Assembly (NCBI RefSeq): GCF_014863355.1 | Contig: NZ_JACZEP010000008.1 | Span: 1-64,000, forward strand | Direction of reading: 5' to 3' | Length of the DNA: 64,000 nucleotides | From: Aminobacter carboxidus | GTDB lineage: Bacteria > Pseudomonadota > Alphaproteobacteria > Rhizobiales > Rhizobiaceae | Part shown: positions 63,344 to 64,000 of the stretch, piece after piece | How positions within the stretch are numbered: the stretch's first letter is position 1 | How the letters are laid out: every line of letters begins with the position of its first letter | Notes under the pieces: generated by a model | Databases searched by the model: none | What the model was told of the DNA's origin: nothing | What the model saw: only the letters and a program-made list of their open reading frames with translations | Made by a program: the position numbers and the translations under genes

Positions 63344-64000
63344 ATGGCAAGCCGGACAAAGACCATTCAATTGGAAAGCCGCGGCGCGGAAACGCGCGGC
63401 GAGGTGGTGCTTTCGGTGCGCGACCTGACGGTGGCCTTTGGCGACAAGGTCATTCTCGAAGATCTCGACCTGGACATCAGGCGCGGCGAGATTCTCGGCT
63501 TCGTCGGCGCTTCGGGCGCCGGCAAGTCGGTGCTGTTGCGCACGGTCCTTGGCCTGATCCGCAAGCAATCCGGCACGATCGAGCTGTTCGGCGTCGATCT
63601 CGAGCAGGCCAGCGAGGAAGAGCGGCTCAGGATCGACATGCGGCTCGGCATGCTGTTTCAGCATGGTGCGTTGTTTTCGGCGCTGACGGTCATGGAGAAC
63701 GTGCAGGTGCCCATGCGTGAGTATCTCGACCTGCCGAAGCAGCTGATGGACGAACTTGCCATGCTCAAGATCGAGTTGGTCGGCCTGCCGCCGGACGCGG
63801 CGCGCAAATTTCCCTCCGAGCTTTCCGGCGGCATGATCAAGCGCGCGGCACTGGCGCGAGCGCTGGCGCTCGACCCCGATATCGTCTTCCTCGACGAGCC
63901 GACATCGGGTCTCGACCCGATCGGTGCCGCCGAGTTCGACGAACTGGTCGGCAAGATGCGCGATACGATGGGACTGACCGTCTACATGGTCACCCACGAT
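63344..64000 (+). CDS. mlaF: MlaF-like ABC ATPase, N-terminal part (runs off window)
   Basis: The first 219 codons of the ATPase for the Mla phospholipid transporter. Walker A FVGASGAGKSVLLRTVLGL, Q-loop MLFQHGALFSALTVMENV, signature SELSGGMIKRAALARALAL and Walker B DIVFLDEPTSGLDPIGA. It ends in YMVTHD, the H-loop. The gene continues past base 64000. Confidence 0.93.
   Translation, partial: MASRTKTIQLESRGAETRGEVVLSVRDLTVAFGDKVILEDLDLDIRRGEILGFVGASGAGKSVLLRTVLGLIRKQSGTIELFGVDLEQASEEERLRIDMRLGMLFQHGALFSALTVMENVQVPMREYLDLPKQLMDELAMLKIELVGLPPDAARKFPSELSGGMIKRAALARALALDPDIVFLDEPTSGLDPIGAAEFDELVGKMRDTMGLTVYMVTHD

Noticed and set aside
1-64000. CRISPR arrays, rRNA genes, complete insertion sequences, plasmid or phage structural genes
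   Set aside because: No regularly spaced repeats, rRNA segments, transposase genes with terminal repeats or phage structural proteins were found; the only mobile-element gene is the integrase near 1-2 kb.

Overview
The window is a high-G+C alphaproteobacterial chromosome segment. The best fit is Hyphomicrobiales, family Phyllobacteriaceae (Mesorhizobium or Aminobacter-like). This is inferred from gene content: a DUF1289 plus TIGR02281 aspartic-protease pair, DUF2865 and DUF2059 proteins, a short second-type GltX, a malic enzyme-phosphotransacetylase fusion, a formamidase locus, and an interspersed rhizobial-type palindromic repeat. No species can be named from the sequence alone.

Region by region. 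(1) 1-3.5 kb: end of a PcaF-like thiolase and its terminator. Next comes about 700 bp of same-strand gene shards (ABC ATPase, phosphoketolase, gluconokinase-like). Then a tyrosine recombinase pointing away from dusA, whose first codons look replaced by element DNA. This is the footprint of a degraded island at the dusA attachment site. (2) 3.5-10.7 kb: the most unusual locus. An NCS1-type permease is fused through an eight-cysteine module to a histidine kinase. It overlaps a receiver-kinase gene, is convergent with an OmpR-type regulator, and lies beside formamidase (fmdA), an AmiS/UreI-like channel and fmdB. (3) 10.7-18.6 kb: housekeeping and regulatory genes (aspartic protease, cobT, a sensor kinase, nuclease, GST, uracil-DNA glycosylase-like, Lrp, AlkD-like, beta-hydroxyacid dehydrogenase). 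(4) 18.6-26.2 kb: a polar amino-acid ABC transporter without its ATPase gene, then molybdenum-cofactor genes mobB, mobA and moaA. The 3' end of moaA is duplicated on either side of a foreign-looking glycosyltransferase. (5) 26-34 kb: DUF971, PNPOx-like, orphan msrQ, a MarR gene with twin operators divergent from a hydrolase, a MerR/C39-like pair, a rhodanese and an L,D-transpeptidase. (6) 34.6-40 kb: tRNA-Val, gph, rpiA, DUF2059, gor, class II DAHP synthase. (7) 40-50.6 kb: diguanylate cyclase, GFA, dioxygenase, dgkA, hemerythrin, DedA, DUF1003, a Tag-like glycosylase, nadE, GNAT, MFS, a ClpP paralogue, and an ArsR/SRPBCC pair with a clear operator. (8) 51-64 kb: ABC exporter, gltX, DUF2865, maeB, an SDR lacking the usual Tyr/Lys, an LpxH-like phosphoesterase, MFS, dipeptide epimerase, mlaE and the start of mlaF.

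How the parts may work together. The NCS1-kinase, receiver-kinase and OmpR regulator form a plausible three-protein relay controlling formamide uptake and hydrolysis. MobA, MobB and MoaA form a molybdenum-cofactor cluster. MlaE and MlaF belong to a phospholipid transport system that continues beyond the window. Most other genes are ordinary chromosomal genes in short operons, several joined by ATGA overlaps.
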